From contig NZ_ACQA01000002.1 of NCBI RefSeq assembly GCF_000182645.1, forward strand, positions 1,421,001 to 1,485,000: a DNA stretch of 64,000 nucleotides, in the 5' to 3' direction. Positions 1-8,652 of this stretch are shown here, in pieces; position 1 is the first letter of the stretch, and each line of letters begins with the position of its first letter. The stretch comes from Brucella intermedia LMG 3301. Lineage in GTDB: Bacteria; Pseudomonadota; Alphaproteobacteria; Rhizobiales; Rhizobiaceae. Made by a program: the position numbers and the translations under genes. Under the pieces are notes generated by a model. It made no database searches. It saw nothing but the letters and a program-made list of their open reading frames with translations, and was not told where the DNA came from.

Positions 1-717
1 CGTCTGCAATGGAAAATAGACGATATCGGAAACCCAGAGGTGAGGCTGTACCAGCGCGGGCGCGAGCGGCAGGCCGGGATGCGCATCCATGCCCGTTGGC
101 GTCGCGTGGACCAGACCAGATGCCCCCGCCAGCGTTCCCGCGAGATCGGAACCTGCAATGAAACTGCATTGCGGCTGCACCGCAACGAGCTTGCCGATGA
201 CCGCATCGACCTTCGCGGCGTCGAGGTCGAAGATGTGCACTTCCAGCGCCCCCATCTCGGCGAGCGCGTAGGCAACGGCGACCCCGGCCCCACCCGCACC
301 GAGCAGCACCACACGCGCAAGCGACGCACCCGGCAGGCCGCGACGAAACCCTTCCGCATAGCCCCACCAGTCGGTGTTGTGGCCGATGCGCCTGCCATCG
401 GAAAACACCACCGTGTTGATCGATTGCAGGGCAAAAGCATGGGGCGAAAGTTCATCGACCAGCGCCACCGCCGCCTGCTTGCAGGGGTGGGTGATGTTGA
501 GACCGGAAAAACCCGCAGCCTCCGCCTCCGCGACAAGCGCGGGCAGATCGCTGGCTGAACGCCCCTTCTCGGCAAGATCGATAATGTCGTAGCGATAGGC
601 GAGACCCGCCGCCTCGCCTTCCCGCATATGCATCGCCGGTGAGAGCGAACGCTGGATATTCGCGCCGATCAGGCCCACATGAATACGGCGTTTCGTCACT
701 TCACTTCTCAATTCCAT
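1..717 (-). CDS. aroE: Shikimate/quinate dehydrogenase, AroE family (3' end outside window)
   Basis: Only the first 239 codons are present; the gene runs off the left edge. The enzyme family reduces 3-dehydroshikimate to shikimate, or in catabolic paralogues oxidises shikimate/quinate with NAD(P). The translation begins MELRSEVTKRRIHVGLIGAN. It has the substrate-binding SLSPAMH segment, GLNITHPCKQ with the catalytic Lys (normally NVTxPxK), NTDWWGY, and the nucleotide-binding glycine motif GAGGAGVAVAYAL. It is the last gene of a minus-strand operon with a TetR regulator, a dehydroshikimate dehydratase and a TRAP transporter, which favours a catabolic role over aromatic biosynthesis. The ATG at 717 is the first in-frame start after the TetR stop. 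Substrate preference (shikimate or quinate) cannot be read from the sequence. Confidence 0.88.
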   Translation of the reverse strand, partial: MELRSEVTKRRIHVGLIGANIQRSLSPAMHMREGEAAGLAYRYDIIDLAEKGRSASDLPALVAEAEAAGFSGLNITHPCKQAAVALVDELSPHAFALQSINTVVFSDGRRIGHNTDWWGYAEGFRRGLPGASLARVVLLGAGGAGVAVAYALAEMGALEVHIFDLDAAKVDAVIGKLVAVQPQCSFIAGSDLAGTLAGASGLVHATPTGMDAHPGLPLAPALVQPHLWVSDIVYFPLQT

Positions 718-750
718 TCTCCACAGGATCGGACGGCGCGCCGACCCCCG

Positions 751-1401
751 CTATTCCGGGCTTTTCAAAAGGGCGATGATCGTGTCGCTGATCAGGCGGC
801 GATGCCGCGCCTTCACGTCTGAGGCCATGAGGTCGGTGCCGAAGATCGCGCCGAATGTGTGCCTGTTGGACACGCGGAAGAAGCACTGCGCGCTGATCAG
901 CATGTGGAGGTCGAGCGCGGAAATGCGTCGCTGGAAAACGCCCTGCTCGCGCCCGCGTTCGAGGATTTTCTCGATCGTTTCCAGAATGGTCACATTCTGG
1001 CGCGACAGGACATCGGAGCGCTCCATGTGTTCGGCGCGGTGAATGTTTTCCACCGCGACCAGCCGCACGAAATCCGGATTGGCGTCGTCATGGTCAAAAG
1101 TGCTTTCCACCAGACTGCGCATGGCGGATTCCGGGTCCTGATCGTCGAGCGACAGCGAGCTTTCCAGCGCACGTATCTTTCCATAGGCGCGTTCCAGCAC
1201 GGCGAGATAAAGCCCCTCCTTGCTGCCGAAATAATAATAGATCATGCGCTTGGACGTGCGGGTCTGCGCCGCGATCTCGTCCACGCGGGCGCCGGAAAAC
1301 CCCGATGCCACGAACTCCCGCCCCGCAACGTCGAGAATATTTTCCCGCGTTGCATCCGGGTCGTTCTTGCGCGTCTGCGCCTTGGCGAGCGCCTTTGCCA
1401 T
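751..1401 (-). CDS. TetR/AcrR family transcriptional regulator
   Basis: A 216-residue regulator with an N-terminal TetR helix-turn-helix: TRENILDVAGREFVASGFSG, then RVDEIAAQTRTSKRMIYYYF, then GSKEGLYLAVLERAY. The ligand-binding C-terminal half is typical in length but not recognisable by substrate. The ATG at 1401 is preferred over the upstream TTG at 1425 because a strong Shine-Dalgarno (GGGGGAGAGGAAACC) directly precedes it. It lies 20 bp downstream of the dehydroshikimate dehydratase gene and upstream of aroE on the same strand, so it is probably the local repressor of the quinate/shikimate operon. A short palindrome in the operon's promoter region (6632-6643) is a candidate operator. Its specificity is inferred from context only. 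Confidence 0.85.
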   Translation of the reverse strand: MAKALAKAQTRKNDPDATRENILDVAGREFVASGFSGARVDEIAAQTRTSKRMIYYYFGSKEGLYLAVLERAYGKIRALESSLSLDDQDPESAMRSLVESTFDHDDANPDFVRLVAVENIHRAEHMERSDVLSRQNVTILETIEKILERGREQGVFQRRISALDLHMLISAQCFFRVSNRHTFGAIFGTDLMASDVKARHRRLISDTIIALLKSPE

Positions 1402-1421
1402 GGTTTCCTCTCCCCCAGCGA

Positions 1422-3323
1422 TCAAAGTGCCGCTGCACTTTTCGGCATGCCCGCCGGGCGCATGTAGCGCCGCAGCGCCGCAATGCGGAAGATCGCATTG
1501 GCCGCGCCATACCCCTTGTAGCTCTGCCTTTGCACGACTTCGAAAAAGAAGCCCTGATCGTCGGTCGGGCTATAGAGCTGGAAATATTCGCCGCTCTCGT
1601 CGCGGTCATAAAGCACGTTCGCAGCCTTGAGCCGGTCGGTGAATTCCGGGTCGAGACCGAGCCGCGCTTCCAGATCGTCGTAATAATTCGGCGAGATTTC
1701 CAGCGTGTGAAAGCCGTTGTCGCGCAGGGCCGCAGCCGTCGCGAAGATATCGTCCGTGGCGAAGGCCAGATGCTGGATGCCCGAGCCGAAGGTTTCGGCG
1801 ATGAAGCGACCGGCCAGTGTGCGACGGTTTTCCGCGCCGTTGAGCGTGATGCGCAGCGTTCCCTCATCGTTTTCCACCACCTGGCTGCGAACGACGCCGC
1901 CCGGATCGACGATATCGACCATGGGCGATTTCCGCGATTCCGTGAGCGAGGTATAGAAGAGGAGCCAGGTCAGAAGCTCATCGAACTTCATCGTCTGGGC
2001 AACATGATCGATGCGGGTGAGGCCGACACCGGCACCCGTTTCATTGCCTGCAACCGGCTCGAACTCGATATCGAAGATGCGGGCCAGATCGGTCTTTTCG
2101 TCAAGAAAATAGACCAGCCCGCCGCCAACGCCACGAATGGCGGGCATGGCGATTTCGCCCGGATCGAGCGGTTGTTCAAAATTCTCCGCACCCATGGCAA
2201 CGGCGCGCGCATGGGCTTGCGCCGCATCGTCCACGACGAGCCCCATTGCATAGGCTGCGGTGCCGTGAACGGCATAGGCCGAGCTTGCAAAGCCGCGCGT
2301 ATCGGTATTGATGACGAGATTGATGTCACCCTGCCGGTAGAGCGCCACTTCTTTCGTACGATGCCTGCCAGCGAGCCTGAAGCCCAGCGCGCCGACAGCG
2401 GCCACCAGTCGCTCTGCATCTTCGGCATGGGTGGCAAACTCGACAAAGCCGACCCGGTGCACCTTTGCGCGGGGCGGCATGGCGGGGACCGTCAGCCTGT
2501 TGTCCGGCTCGACCCGGCGAACCTGATCGCCAAGATAGATCAGCGAACGGCGTCCGTCGGCAGCGATCATGGCGGGCGATCCGCCACGGAACTGGTCGTT
2601 GAAGATTTCCAGCGAGAAATAGCCGTCATAGCCGGTCGCGGCCACCGCGCGCATGAAATCCAGCACCGGCAGGTCGCCCTCGCCCGGCATGTTGCGATAA
2701 TGGCGGCTCCAGTAAAGCAGGTCCATGTCGATCAGAGGCGCATCCGCCATCTGGATAATGAAAAGCTTGTCCTTCGGAATGGAGCGGATCGAATTCACGT
2801 CGATCTTGCGCGCCAGCGTGTGAAAACTGTCGAGGATCAGCCCGACATTGGGATGGTCGGCGCGGCGCACGATCTCCCATGCATCGCGGTGGTCGCTGAT
2901 ATGGCGGCCCCAGGCGAGCGCCTCGTAACCGACGCGCAGATTGCGCCGCGCCGCCCGCTCGCCAAGCTCGCGAAAATCATCCGCGGCGCGGTCAATGCCG
3001 CCAATGGCAGCTGGCGACACGTTGGAGCAGACCAGAACGAGATCGGTGCCCAGCTCCTGCATCAGGTCGAACTTGCGTTCGGCGCGGTCGAAAGTGCGGC
3101 TGCGTAGAGGTTCGGGCATGCCTTCAAAATCGCGGAAAGGCTGGAAAAGCGTGATCTCCAGCCCCAGGTCGCGCGCCATCTGGCCCACCTGACGGGGGCT
3201 TTCGTCAAAGGTGAGAAAATCATTCTCGAAAATCTCCACCCCGTCGAAACCGGCCTTGGCGATGGCTCCCAGTTTCTGCTGGAGATCGCCGCTGATGGAG
3301 ACGGTTGCTATCGAAGTCTTCAT
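1422..3323 (-). CDS. quiC: Bifunctional 3-dehydroshikimate dehydratase / HPPD-like fusion (QuiC type)
   Basis: A 633-residue two-domain protein. Residues 1 to about 270 form a xylose-isomerase/AP-endonuclease-2 type TIM barrel (GFDGVEIFENDFL, EALAWGRHISDHRDAW, LILDSFHTLA, RNMPGEGDLP, YFSLEIFNDQFRGG). Residues from about 290 to the end are two vicinal-oxygen-chelate modules like 4-hydroxyphenylpyruvate dioxygenase, with the expected metal ligands in RIDHVAQ, IQHLAFATDD and FFFEVV. In this fusion family the barrel dehydrates 3-dehydroshikimate to protocatechuate; the role of the HPPD-like half is less clear. The ATG at 3323 is chosen because AGGAGCGTGAC precedes it; a longer reading frame begins at 3395 without such a site. 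It follows the TRAP binding-protein gene and precedes the TetR gene. Confidence 0.9.
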   Translation of the reverse strand: MKTSIATVSISGDLQQKLGAIAKAGFDGVEIFENDFLTFDESPRQVGQMARDLGLEITLFQPFRDFEGMPEPLRSRTFDRAERKFDLMQELGTDLVLVCSNVSPAAIGGIDRAADDFRELGERAARRNLRVGYEALAWGRHISDHRDAWEIVRRADHPNVGLILDSFHTLARKIDVNSIRSIPKDKLFIIQMADAPLIDMDLLYWSRHYRNMPGEGDLPVLDFMRAVAATGYDGYFSLEIFNDQFRGGSPAMIAADGRRSLIYLGDQVRRVEPDNRLTVPAMPPRAKVHRVGFVEFATHAEDAERLVAAVGALGFRLAGRHRTKEVALYRQGDINLVINTDTRGFASSAYAVHGTAAYAMGLVVDDAAQAHARAVAMGAENFEQPLDPGEIAMPAIRGVGGGLVYFLDEKTDLARIFDIEFEPVAGNETGAGVGLTRIDHVAQTMKFDELLTWLLFYTSLTESRKSPMVDIVDPGGVVRSQVVENDEGTLRITLNGAENRRTLAGRFIAETFGSGIQHLAFATDDIFATAAALRDNGFHTLEISPNYYDDLEARLGLDPEFTDRLKAANVLYDRDESGEYFQLYSPTDDQGFFFEVVQRQSYKGYGAANAIFRIAALRRYMRPAGMPKSAAAL

Positions 3324-3421
3324 GTCACGCTCCTGTCTCCGGCCTGACCGGAGTTTCCTGCCAGTCCCGGGCAAACCCGCCCGGAACCGTTTCATTCAGT
3401 ATCGGCCTGCACCGTACTGTT

Positions 3422-4438
3422 TTAATTTCCGCCGCGAACCTTCTTCAATTCGGCAAACAGCTCATTGACGGTTTCCGCACCGATTTCGGCACTGAACTTG
3501 TCGATGATCGGCTTTACCGCATCGCGCAGGCGCGCGGTTTCTTCCGGCGTCAGTTCGGTCACCTGCATGCCCGTCTTCTTGATCTCGTCGAGTGCGATTG
3601 CATCCTGCTCACGCGAAACCTTGCGCTGATAATCGCGCGCCTCGACCGCCGCCTGTTCGATCACCGCCTTTTCCTCATCGTTGAGGCGATCCCAGAACTT
3701 CTTGCTGATCATCACGATCTGCGGATTGTACTGGTGGCGCGTCAGCGTCAGATATTTCTGCACTTCATAGAACTTGGCATTGATGATGTTGGCATTTGGA
3801 TTTTCCTGCCCGTCGACAGTGCCGGTTTCAAGCGCCGTGTAAAGCTCGGTATAGGGCAGCGGCACCGCATTGGCGCCAAGCGTATTGAACAGGGCGACAG
3901 GAACCGGCGATTGCAGGGTGCGGATCTTCAGCCCGGCAATATCCTCCAGTTTCGCGACCGGATGGCGGTTGTTGGTCAGGTTGCGGAAACCGAGTTCCCA
4001 ATAGGCAAGCCCGACCAGCCCCGTATCGGGCAGGCGCTTCAGGAGGTTGGTGCCGAACGGGCCATCCATGACCTTGTCGGCTTCCTCGCCGCTGTTGAAC
4101 AGGAATGGCAGATCGACAGCCTCGAATGCCTTGACGGTGCTGGACAGGATGCCCGCATTCATTACCGTCATTTCCACCACGCCGCCCTGCAAGCCGGAAA
4201 GCGTCTGCGGATCGCTGCCCAGCACACCGCCGGGAAACAGTTTCACATTGATCTGCCCGCCGCTCTTTTCCTTCACCAGCTCGGCAAATTTCTCCATGCC
4301 CGTGACCTGCGGATGGCCCTTGCTGTTGGCGGCGGCAAACTTGATGGTCTGCGAACGGATTTCGGCCATGGCCGTGGTCGTCATCAGGGCCAGCGGCAGA
4401 ACCATGCCCAATGCCATTGTCTTCAGTATTTTCTTCAT
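3422..4438 (-). CDS. dctP: TRAP transporter substrate-binding protein, DctP family
   Basis: A 338-residue periplasmic binding protein. It begins with a clear Sec signal peptide (MKKILKTMALGMVLPLALMT, cleavage after TAMA), followed by the DctP core: KFAAANSKGHPQVTGMEKFA, LFPGGVLGSDPQTLSGLQGG, the conserved arginine in GLKIRTLQSPVP that normally clamps a substrate carboxylate, and TGTVDGQENPN. It is encoded with the matching large (DctM) and small (DctQ) membrane subunits, in the order dctQ-dctM-dctP on the minus strand. Adjacent catabolic genes suggest that the ligand is shikimate, quinate, dehydroshikimate or a similar hydroaromatic acid. That substrate is inference. Confidence 0.93.
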   Translation of the reverse strand: MKKILKTMALGMVLPLALMTTTAMAEIRSQTIKFAAANSKGHPQVTGMEKFAELVKEKSGGQINVKLFPGGVLGSDPQTLSGLQGGVVEMTVMNAGILSSTVKAFEAVDLPFLFNSGEEADKVMDGPFGTNLLKRLPDTGLVGLAYWELGFRNLTNNRHPVAKLEDIAGLKIRTLQSPVPVALFNTLGANAVPLPYTELYTALETGTVDGQENPNANIINAKFYEVQKYLTLTRHQYNPQIVMISKKFWDRLNDEEKAVIEQAAVEARDYQRKVSREQDAIALDEIKKTGMQVTELTPEETARLRDAVKPIIDKFSAEIGAETVNELFAELKKVRGGN

Positions 4439-4501
4439 GTCTTCCTCCCACTCGTTATTTCAATGTCTTCAGGGCCGCATCACGCGGCCCCCGTTCTTGA
4501 T

Positions 4502-5779
4502 TCAATGAAACCAGCCCATCGGCACCGTCACCAGCTGCGGAAACAGCACCATCAGGAAAAGCACCACCAGCTGCGCGATCAGGAACGGCAGCACGCCCGT
4601 CATCACCTTTTCGAATGGCAGGCGCGCGACGCCGCACACCACATTCAGCACCGTGCCGACAGGCGGGGTGATGAGGCCGATGGAATTGTTGATGATGAAC
4701 AGCACGCCGAAATAGACCGGATCGATGCCTGCCTCCTTGATGATCGGCATCAACACCGGCGTCAGGATCAGGATCGTCGGGGTCATGTCCATCGCCATGC
4801 CGACGAGAACAACCATCAGCATGATGGCAAGCAGCAGAAGCGTCTGGTTATCCATCAGGGGTCGCACCAGATCGGCGAGTTCCCCCGGCACATCGGCAAC
4901 GGTTATCATCCAGGCCGAAACGCTGGCGCTGGCAACGAGGAACATCACCACGGCGGTCGTCTTCGCAGCGTCCACCATGGCCGGATAGAGCCGGGAAAGC
5001 GGCAGTTCCCGATAGATCACGGTTGCCACGAACAGCGAATAGACGGCGGCGACCACGCCCGCTTCCGTCGGCGTGAACACGCCGAAGCGAAGGCCGACAA
5101 TGATGATGACCGGCAGCATCAGGGCCCAGATACTGTCGAGGAAAGCCCGCATCCGCGCACCGGGCGCGGCCTTCTTCGGCAGGTCGAACTGTTCGCGGCG
5201 GGCAAGGATGAACCATGTCACGCACAGCGCCACGGCAATCATCAGGCCGGGAAAAATACCCGCCAGAAACAGCTTGGTGATCGAAACGCCGCCGATCACG
5301 CCAAACAGGATGAAGCCGATGGATGGCGGGATGATCGGCGCGATGATCGAAGCCGAGGCGATCAGCCCGGCGGCGCGGCCCGGCTCATGTCCGGCATTGC
5401 GCATCATCGGAAACAGCAATGCGCCGAGCGCCGCCGCGTCAGCGACCGCCGAACCCGAAAGGCTTGCAATCACGCAGGCCGCGAAGATCGCGACGAAGCC
5501 GAGACCGCCGCGCACATGGCCCACCATGACCAGCGCCAGATTGACGATGCGGCGCGAAAGGCCGCCCGCATTCATGATTTCCCCCGCAAGCAGGAAGAAC
5601 GGGACGGCCATCAGCGGAAAACTGTCCGCGCCGTTCAGCACGTTCTGCGCCACGATCTGAGCGTCGAACAGATCCATATACATCATCAGCGCCGCGCCGC
5701 TGATGATGAGCGCGAAGGCCACCGGAACGCCGAGCGCCATCGGAACCAGAAGGGCGGCAAGAAAGATGAGCAAGGTCAT
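4502..5779 (-). CDS. dctM: TRAP transporter large permease, DctM family
   Basis: A 425-residue integral membrane protein with about 12 hydrophobic segments, the usual size and pattern for the ion-coupled DctM translocation subunit. Family signatures are visible: LMAVPFFLLAGEIMNAGGLS near the N terminus, SGSAVADAAALGALLFPMM, APIIPPSIGFILFGVIGG and, near the C terminus, NNSIGLITPPVGTVLNVVCG. It starts 12 bp after the dctQ stop and is followed by dctP. It works in the inner membrane with DctQ and takes substrate from DctP. Confidence 0.95.
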   Translation of the reverse strand: MTLLIFLAALLVPMALGVPVAFALIISGAALMMYMDLFDAQIVAQNVLNGADSFPLMAVPFFLLAGEIMNAGGLSRRIVNLALVMVGHVRGGLGFVAIFAACVIASLSGSAVADAAALGALLFPMMRNAGHEPGRAAGLIASASIIAPIIPPSIGFILFGVIGGVSITKLFLAGIFPGLMIAVALCVTWFILARREQFDLPKKAAPGARMRAFLDSIWALMLPVIIIVGLRFGVFTPTEAGVVAAVYSLFVATVIYRELPLSRLYPAMVDAAKTTAVVMFLVASASVSAWMITVADVPGELADLVRPLMDNQTLLLLAIMLMVVLVGMAMDMTPTILILTPVLMPIIKEAGIDPVYFGVLFIINNSIGLITPPVGTVLNVVCGVARLPFEKVMTGVLPFLIAQLVVLFLMVLFPQLVTVPMGWFH

Positions 5780-5791
5780 TGTCAGCGCGCC

Positions 5792-6334
5792 CTATTTGCG
5801 ATCTTCATCGGTCGGGACGGGTGTGACATGCTCCTCGCTGTCCGTCACGAAATGCGTGCTGGCGACATCGATGCGCCCGGTCGCGATGCCGAAGCCGTTC
5901 CACGCGATGATGAGGAGCGCGGGCACGGCAAAGGCCAGCCCCGCGCCGTAAAACCAGCCCATCGACATGCCCGTCGCAGGGGCCAGCGTCGGGATATTGA
6001 TGAGGGTCTGCGTCCAGCTTCCCGAAAGAACCAGCCAGGTCGCGCCGAACATCATGATGTGGCCTGCGACCAGCGCAATGCGCGCGCCCGCAGGCGACAA
6101 GCGGCGTACCAAAGAATCCACGCCCAGATGCGCATGGTCGCGCATGGCGACGACCGCGCCCAGAAAGGTAAGCCAGACGAAGAAGATGCGCGACAGCTCT
6201 TCCGAAACCGTTATGCCCTGATTGAAGGCGTAGCGCAGCACCACATTGCCGAACACGAGCACCACCATGCAGCCAAGTAGGCAGGCAATGGCGAACCGCG
6301 CCGCCGTAAAATAGAAATCGACTAAAGCTTTCAC
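5792..6334 (-). CDS. dctQ: TRAP transporter small permease, DctQ family
   Basis: A 180-residue four-helix membrane protein with the DctQ pattern: a first membrane segment (FAIACLLGCMVVLVFGNVVL), then the conserved EELSRIFFVWLTFLGAVVAM followed by HLGVDSLVRRLSP. A longer frame opens at 6493, but its extra N-terminal stretch is charged and unlike the family. The GTG at 6334 follows GGGGAGGAAC, a good ribosome-binding site, so it is taken as the start. It is the first gene of the TRAP/QuiC/TetR/AroE operon. Confidence 0.9.
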   Translation of the reverse strand: MKALVDFYFTAARFAIACLLGCMVVLVFGNVVLRYAFNQGITVSEELSRIFFVWLTFLGAVVAMRDHAHLGVDSLVRRLSPAGARIALVAGHIMMFGATWLVLSGSWTQTLINIPTLAPATGMSMGWFYGAGLAFAVPALLIIAWNGFGIATGRIDVASTHFVTDSEEHVTPVPTDEDRK

Positions 6335-6563
6335 GTTCCTCCCCTCGGCCTCCTTCGGCCCTCCTCTGGGCGCATCGCTTGCGGACCGCTGTCCCTTTTC
6401 GGGTTTCGAGAGAAAGCAGCACCGCATCCTTGCAGGATGCCCATGCATCCGGCGGCGACTATACTTTCCCGCTGTCCGCGCCGGCCATCGCAACTAAAGG
6501 CGTGTCAGAAATCCGTCCGGTTCCCGGCAGTGCCCTGTCGCAAGCTGCAATCCGCTCCTCCTC

Positions 6564-6589
6564 GGTCCTCCACCTCGGTCCTCCACCTC
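6564..6589. repeat. Tandem direct repeat, two 13-bp units
   Basis: GGTCCTCCACCTC occurs twice back to back in the promoter-side gap upstream of dctQ. It is preceded by a CTCCTCCTC stretch, so it may be a slippage-prone tract. It is close enough to the operon promoter that a copy-number change could alter spacing; this is inference. Confidence 0.7.
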
Positions 6590-6631
6590 GGAACGGAATG
6601 CATGATCGGCTGCGCTGTTTTCTAAAATGTA

Positions 6632-6643
6632 CTAACTGGTTAG
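6632..6643. promoter_or_regulatory. Candidate TetR-type operator
   Basis: CTAACTGGTTAG, two 5-bp inverted arms around TG, lies about 300 bp upstream of dctQ, the first gene of the operon that encodes a TetR regulator. TetR proteins bind short palindromes of this kind. The arms are short and chance occurrence is possible. The rest of the 6335-6865 gap shows only the direct repeat and the interspersed repeat listed here. Confidence 0.35.
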
Positions 6644-6752
6644 GATGTCAACGGGTTCTGTTTGAACAAACGCATGAAAACCCTTCATTGCGCGGCTGTC
6701 ACGAATGTTCCATCTGGTTCAAAATTGCAGGTTTTGGAGCGCAACGCAGGCT

Positions 6753-6854
6753 GGAGCGGTTCCGGTTAAAAAGGAATTGCCGGAACCGCTTCAAGCATTT
6801 GTTTTGACGCGCATCTTTTCCGAAAACCGTTTCACACGTTTCGGAATGCGCTCC
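6753..6854. repeat. Interspersed palindromic intergenic repeat (Rhizobiales/Brucella type)
   Basis: A repeat of about 100 bp with an 11-bp inverted repeat at one end (AGCGGTTCCGG / CCGGAACCGCT, 6755-6765 and 6780-6790), then TTTGTTTTGACGC, an AACCGTTTCAC block and a terminal GCTCC. The same order of blocks recurs at 51811-51913 and partly at 21785-21836 and 25872-26036. It resembles the short interspersed palindromic repeats known from Brucella and relatives; I cannot assign it to a named family without alignment. Confidence 0.75.
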
Positions 6855-6865
6855 AATGGAGAAAA

Positions 6866-7465
6866 TCAGCCGCCGTTCACCAGAGCCAGGATCAGCTGGT
6901 GGACGTTGCCACCATTGCCCATCTCCACCCGGTCGAAGGCGCGGCCTTGCGCGCGCTGCACATCGACCATATCGGTGATTTCCTTGATCAGCACCTTGCG
7001 GATCTTCTGGCATTTCGGGTCGTTAGGAACCGACAGGCCCACGGTCCGGCGCACGATCTCGCGCGTCATGTCCTTGGCGTGGTCGCCATGCACAAGCTCA
7101 TGCCTGCGGATGCCTTCATAGAAGGTTTCCCAATGTTCCTTCACCGGCGAGGTCAGTTTCTGCGCGGGCTTCGGCAGCGTATAGGTGATCTTCAGTTTGG
7201 GCGTGGCCGACAGGATCGTGCAGGCATTGTTGGAGCGGTCGAACTGCCGGTCCCAGGTCAGCACATAGCTGGTATGGGCGATGACGCGGGTTTTGCCGCC
7301 GCCGATCTTCGGGCCGCGCTCGCCGATGGATTCATAAAGTTCCGGGCCGGTTTTCCCGGCGATGGCATAGAACTTGATTTCCTCGACGGGCTTCCAGTTG
7401 TCTTCGGCAAGCGCGGGTGCCGCCACCAGAATTCCAGATAATGCGAGTGCTGCCGCTTTTCTCAC
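6866..7465 (-). CDS. DUF922-type secreted protein, probable zinc protease
   Basis: A 199-residue protein with a Sec signal peptide (VRKAAALALSGILVAAPALA). The mature part carries YEGIRRHELVHGDHAKDMTR, which contains an HExxH-like metal-binding motif (HELVH) and a following GDH. This fits DUF922, a family of predicted periplasmic Zn-dependent proteases. The GTG at 7465 is chosen because the signal peptide begins there; upstream codons in the same frame are not signal-like. It is monocistronic, between the TRAP operon and the oxidase/ABC operon, with no functional link visible. The substrate is unknown. Confidence 0.75.
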   Translation of the reverse strand: MRKAAALALSGILVAAPALAEDNWKPVEEIKFYAIAGKTGPELYESIGERGPKIGGGKTRVIAHTSYVLTWDRQFDRSNNACTILSATPKLKITYTLPKPAQKLTSPVKEHWETFYEGIRRHELVHGDHAKDMTREIVRRTVGLSVPNDPKCQKIRKVLIKEITDMVDVQRAQGRAFDRVEMGNGGNVHQLILALVNGG

Positions 7466-7547
7466 GCTTGCCCCGTTGCATCGATTTGCCGGATGATTTG
7501 CGCGCAAGCTACAATATCGGCAGGCGATGCGTAAGCGGTCCTGCAGC

Positions 7548-7583
7548 AAAAAGCCCGCCCCGGTCTCCCGGCGCGGGCCTTTT
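7548..7583 (-). terminator. Rho-independent terminator of the ABC/oxidase operon
   Basis: Read on the minus strand, an inverted repeat with GCCCGC/GCGGGC arms (7553-7558, 7573-7578) and a GC-rich centre is followed by five T residues (AAAAA at 7548-7552 on the plus strand). It sits just past the stop of the binding-protein gene at 7602. Confidence 0.75.
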
Positions 7584-7601
7584 CGGATCACGATATCGAT
7601 C

Positions 7602-8651
7602 TTACTTTTCGATGGTGCGGTTCCAGCGGCTGTTGAGCTGCTGGCGGCCTTCGTTGACGGCGTCCCAGTCGAGCGTCTTGGCGGTCTTCATGTAACCGTT
7701 GAAGGCGTCGAGCTTGGCCTGTGCTTCCGGCGAGCCGGCCTTGGCCTTCTGGTTCGACGGGATGACGTTGCCATGGTCGAGCGCCTTGCTCTGCGCATCG
7801 GCGGAAAGCAGATAATGCGCAAGCTTCTGGCTCAGCTCCGGCTCGCTGTTGCCTGCGAGCACGCATTCGGTCACGGCGAGGACCACGGAACCTTCCTTGG
7901 GCTGCGCATATTCAACCGGAATGCCCTTGTCCTTCAGGTTGTTGACGCCGGTTGGCGTCAGCGGGAAGATCGCCGCTTCGCCGGTCTGCACCATTTCCGA
8001 AATCTTGGCCGAGGACGGGATGAATTCCAGAACGTTCTTGCCGATCATGTCGGGGAACTTCTCGAAGCCCGGCTCGAGGTTCTTGTCGTCGCCACCCTGA
8101 ATGCGGTTGAACATCAGGAAGGCATGCAGGCCGAAAGTCGAGGCAGAAGCCGACTGGAACACAACGGCATTCGCATATTTTTCGTCGGCGAAATCCATCC
8201 ACGAAGTCGGGGCGGCCCAGCCCTTTTCGTCGAAAAGCTTCTTGTTATAGGCAATGCCGGTCATGCCCATATCGACGCCGATGGCCATGTCGTCCTTGAG
8301 GCGCGCGGCAGGCTGGATGTCGGCCAGAACCGGATCGTCGGAGATTTTCTGGCACAGGCCTGCATTGATCGCGCGCACCATGACGCCGTCGTCGAGCAGC
8401 ATGACATGCATCTGCGGATTGTCTTTCTGCGCGGTCGCCTTGGCGAGAATATCCGCCGAGGTGCCCGGCACGACAACGACCTTGACGTCATTGGCCTTTT
8501 CAAATTCCGGCAGGACATGCTCGGTATAGGCCTTCTCCATATTGCCGCCATTCATGCCGATATAGAGCGTCTTGGTTTCAGCCGATGCGGCCGAAGCGAA
8601 GGCTGCCGACAGGCCGAGCGCCAACAGGCCGGTTTTGGTGATGTACTTCAT
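7602..8651 (-). CDS. ABC transporter substrate-binding protein, spermidine/putrescine (PotD-like) class
   Basis: A 349-residue periplasmic binding protein with the signal peptide MKYITKTGLLALGLSAAFAS ending near ASA. The fold-typical segments are LYIGMNGGNMEKAYTEHVLP, VVVVPGTSADILAKATAQ and MGMTGIAYNKKLFDEKGW, the last typical of family-1 binding proteins that recognise polyamines, opines or small organic cations. It is the last gene of a seven-gene minus-strand operon that also encodes the ATPase, two permeases and a three-subunit FAD/2Fe-2S oxidase. The ligand is therefore probably the oxidase substrate, likely an amino-acid derivative; which one cannot be told. Confidence 0.88.
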   Translation of the reverse strand: MKYITKTGLLALGLSAAFASAASAETKTLYIGMNGGNMEKAYTEHVLPEFEKANDVKVVVVPGTSADILAKATAQKDNPQMHVMLLDDGVMVRAINAGLCQKISDDPVLADIQPAARLKDDMAIGVDMGMTGIAYNKKLFDEKGWAAPTSWMDFADEKYANAVVFQSASASTFGLHAFLMFNRIQGGDDKNLEPGFEKFPDMIGKNVLEFIPSSAKISEMVQTGEAAIFPLTPTGVNNLKDKGIPVEYAQPKEGSVVLAVTECVLAGNSEPELSQKLAHYLLSADAQSKALDHGNVIPSNQKAKAGSPEAQAKLDAFNGYMKTAKTLDWDAVNEGRQQLNSRWNRTIEK

Positions 8652-8652
8652 G

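Noticed and set aside
1305..3107. Plus-strand open frame of 600 codons
   Set aside because: Antisense to quiC and tetR; shadow of high-GC coding DNA.
1422..3323. Two separate genes (sugar-isomerase-like and HPPD-like)
   Set aside because: One continuous frame with no internal start site of quality; matches the known fused dehydroshikimate dehydratase family.
3305..6280. Long plus-strand open frame of 991 codons
   Set aside because: Antisense to the TRAP genes; Arg/His-rich translation without any family feature.
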